From Wenzhouxiangella limi (GTDB lineage: Bacteria > Pseudomonadota > Gammaproteobacteria > Xanthomonadales > Wenzhouxiangellaceae): a stretch of DNA of 64,000 bases. Both the position numbers and the translations under genes were made by a program. The notes under the pieces are model-generated. The model did no database searches. It was not told where the DNA came from and was given only the letters and a program-made list of their open reading frames with translations. Position 1 is the stretch's first letter; each line of letters opens with the position of its first letter. Below are positions 63,152 through 64,000 of this stretch, piece after piece. Where the stretch lies: the NCBI RefSeq assembly GCF_010499265.1, contig NZ_JAAGSC010000041.1, positions 173,521-237,520 on the forward strand, in the 5' to 3' direction.

Positions 63152-64000
63152 ATGAAAGCCTTGGGCAACTTCCTGCTGCGTTTGACGCTGCTGCCGGTGC
63201 GCGCGCTGGGACGGCTGCCGCTGGGGCTGGCGCGTGGGTTGCTGCGGCCGCTGGCTCCGACGCTGCGCCTGCTGATGCGACGTCGCCGGGCGGTGGTGGA
63301 GCGCAACCTGGCGCTGTGCTTTCCCGAGCGAGGAGAGGGCGAGCGCGACGCGCTGTGCCGCGCCCATTTCCGCCATCTGGCCGACAGCCTGGCCGAAACC
63401 GCTGTTGTCTGGTGCCGGCCCGGTCGCTTCGATCAGCGCTTCGGCGAACTGGTCGGGCTCGAACACATGCGCGCAGCCCAGGCCAGCGGCCGCGGGGTGC
63501 TGATGCTGACCGGGCACGTGACCTGCATCGAGCTGGGCGCGAGGCTGGTCGGCGAAAGCGTCACCGCCCGGGCGATCTACCGGCCGTTGCGCCAGCCGGT
63601 GCTCGAGGCTTTTCAGAACCAGGGCCGCGCGCGCTACGCCGAGGCCATGATCGCGCGCGACGATGTGCGCTCCATGGTCCGGCATCTGCGCGCCGGCGGC
63701 GTGCTCTGGTATGCCCCGGACCAGGACTTCGGGCCGGAACGCAGCGCTTTTGCGCCGTTCTTCGGCGTCCCCACCGCCACCCCGACCGGCCTGGTGGACC
63801 TGGTCCGCCTGGGTCGGGCGCTGGTGGTGCCGATGTATCCGCTCAAGCTGCCCGACGGGCGCGTGCAGATCCACTTCGAGGCGGCGTGGGAAGACTATCC
63901 CTCCGGCGATACCGAGGCCGACCTGACCCGTTTCAACGCCTTCCTCGAGCGTTACGTGCGCCTCAATCCGCCCCAGTACTGGTGGCTGCACCGCCGTTTC
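63152..64000 (+). CDS. Lipid A acyltransferase, LpxL/LpxM (HtrB/MsbB) family, 3'-truncated by the window
   Basis: 283 codons, open to the right edge. The start MKALGNFLLRLTLLPVRALG is followed by a basic segment LMRRRRAVVERNLALCFPE and the catalytic HX4E motif in MLTGHVTCIE. WYAPDQDFGPERSAFAPFFG and a final QYWWLHRRF are further family landmarks. It transfers a secondary acyl chain to Kdo2-lipid IVA at the inner membrane. Chain specificity cannot be told. Divergent from waaA (51 bp), so Kdo transfer and late acylation genes share a control region. Confidence 0.92.
   Translation, partial: MKALGNFLLRLTLLPVRALGRLPLGLARGLLRPLAPTLRLLMRRRRAVVERNLALCFPERGEGERDALCRAHFRHLADSLAETAVVWCRPGRFDQRFGELVGLEHMRAAQASGRGVLMLTGHVTCIELGARLVGESVTARAIYRPLRQPVLEAFQNQGRARYAEAMIARDDVRSMVRHLRAGGVLWYAPDQDFGPERSAFAPFFGVPTATPTGLVDLVRLGRALVVPMYPLKLPDGRVQIHFEAAWEDYPSGDTEADLTRFNAFLERYVRLNPPQYWWLHRRF

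Noticed and set aside
63101-63991. In-frame upstream extension of waaA to 706 codons
   Set aside because: Antisense to the acyltransferase gene; WaaA homology begins at the membrane helix encoded from 63100.

Overview
The window is dense, high-G+C, gene-packed chromosomal DNA from a Gram-negative bacterium, almost certainly a gammaproteobacterium. Evidence is the ponA / pilMNOPQ divergon, the CrbS/CrbR-acs-actP acetate module, outer-membrane porin and TolC proteins, WaaA and LpxL-type LPS enzymes, an MCE lipid transporter and several Na+-coupled transporters. The exact lineage (a Xanthomonadales/Wenzhouxiangella-like marine heterotroph would fit) is inference only. I found no rRNA, tRNA, CRISPR array, insertion sequence or prophage, and no gene-free stretch over 300 bases (the longest is 45137-45360).

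Layout. 1-359: 3' end of a Do-like (DegQ) protease. 380-15805: an acetate-assimilation locus. It holds a cNMP/CBS/DUF294 protein, a degenerate histidine kinase fused to a DEDDh exonuclease, a stand-alone receiver, a small membrane protein, the VC_2705-type symporter with its DUF4212 partner, the sensor CrbS, the regulator CrbR, acetyl-CoA synthetase and a DcaP-like porin. 15951-23317: a GAF/PAS/GGDEF/EAL protein overlapping the start of an MCE lipid-transport operon (MlaE with STAS, MlaF, MlaD, PqiC-like lipoprotein). 23403-29682: an AbgT transporter, then TolC, HlyD and two ABC-2 permeases with no ATPase. 29719-39934: leucyl aminopeptidase, DUF3667 protein, MATE pump, SppA, YdjM-like hydrolase, AGCS symporter, MnmG. 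40002-42644: two paralogous lipoproteins and a conserved unknown. 42656-53451: PBP1a, divergent pilMNOPQ, and a large Ig-like lipoprotein. 53524-64000: DUF938 methyltransferase, free-methionine-sulfoxide reductase, SixA, PepN, AmpD-like amidase, amidohydrolase, PIMT-like protein, TolC, WaaA and a truncated LpxL-type acyltransferase.

The most striking signal is regulatory. A 12-bp palindrome of the form CNACYWWRGTCG recurs in the acetate locus, in front of the receiver operon, the DUF4212-symporter operon, acs and the porin gene. Each time it lies 24-26 bp upstream of a plausible -10 hexamer. Between acs and the porin two copies sit back to back, one positioned for each promoter. CrbS/CrbR is established in Vibrio and Pseudomonas as the activator system of acs and actP, so I infer these are CrbR operators and that the receiver/pseudokinase-exonuclease/CBS operon and the porin belong to the acetate regulon here.
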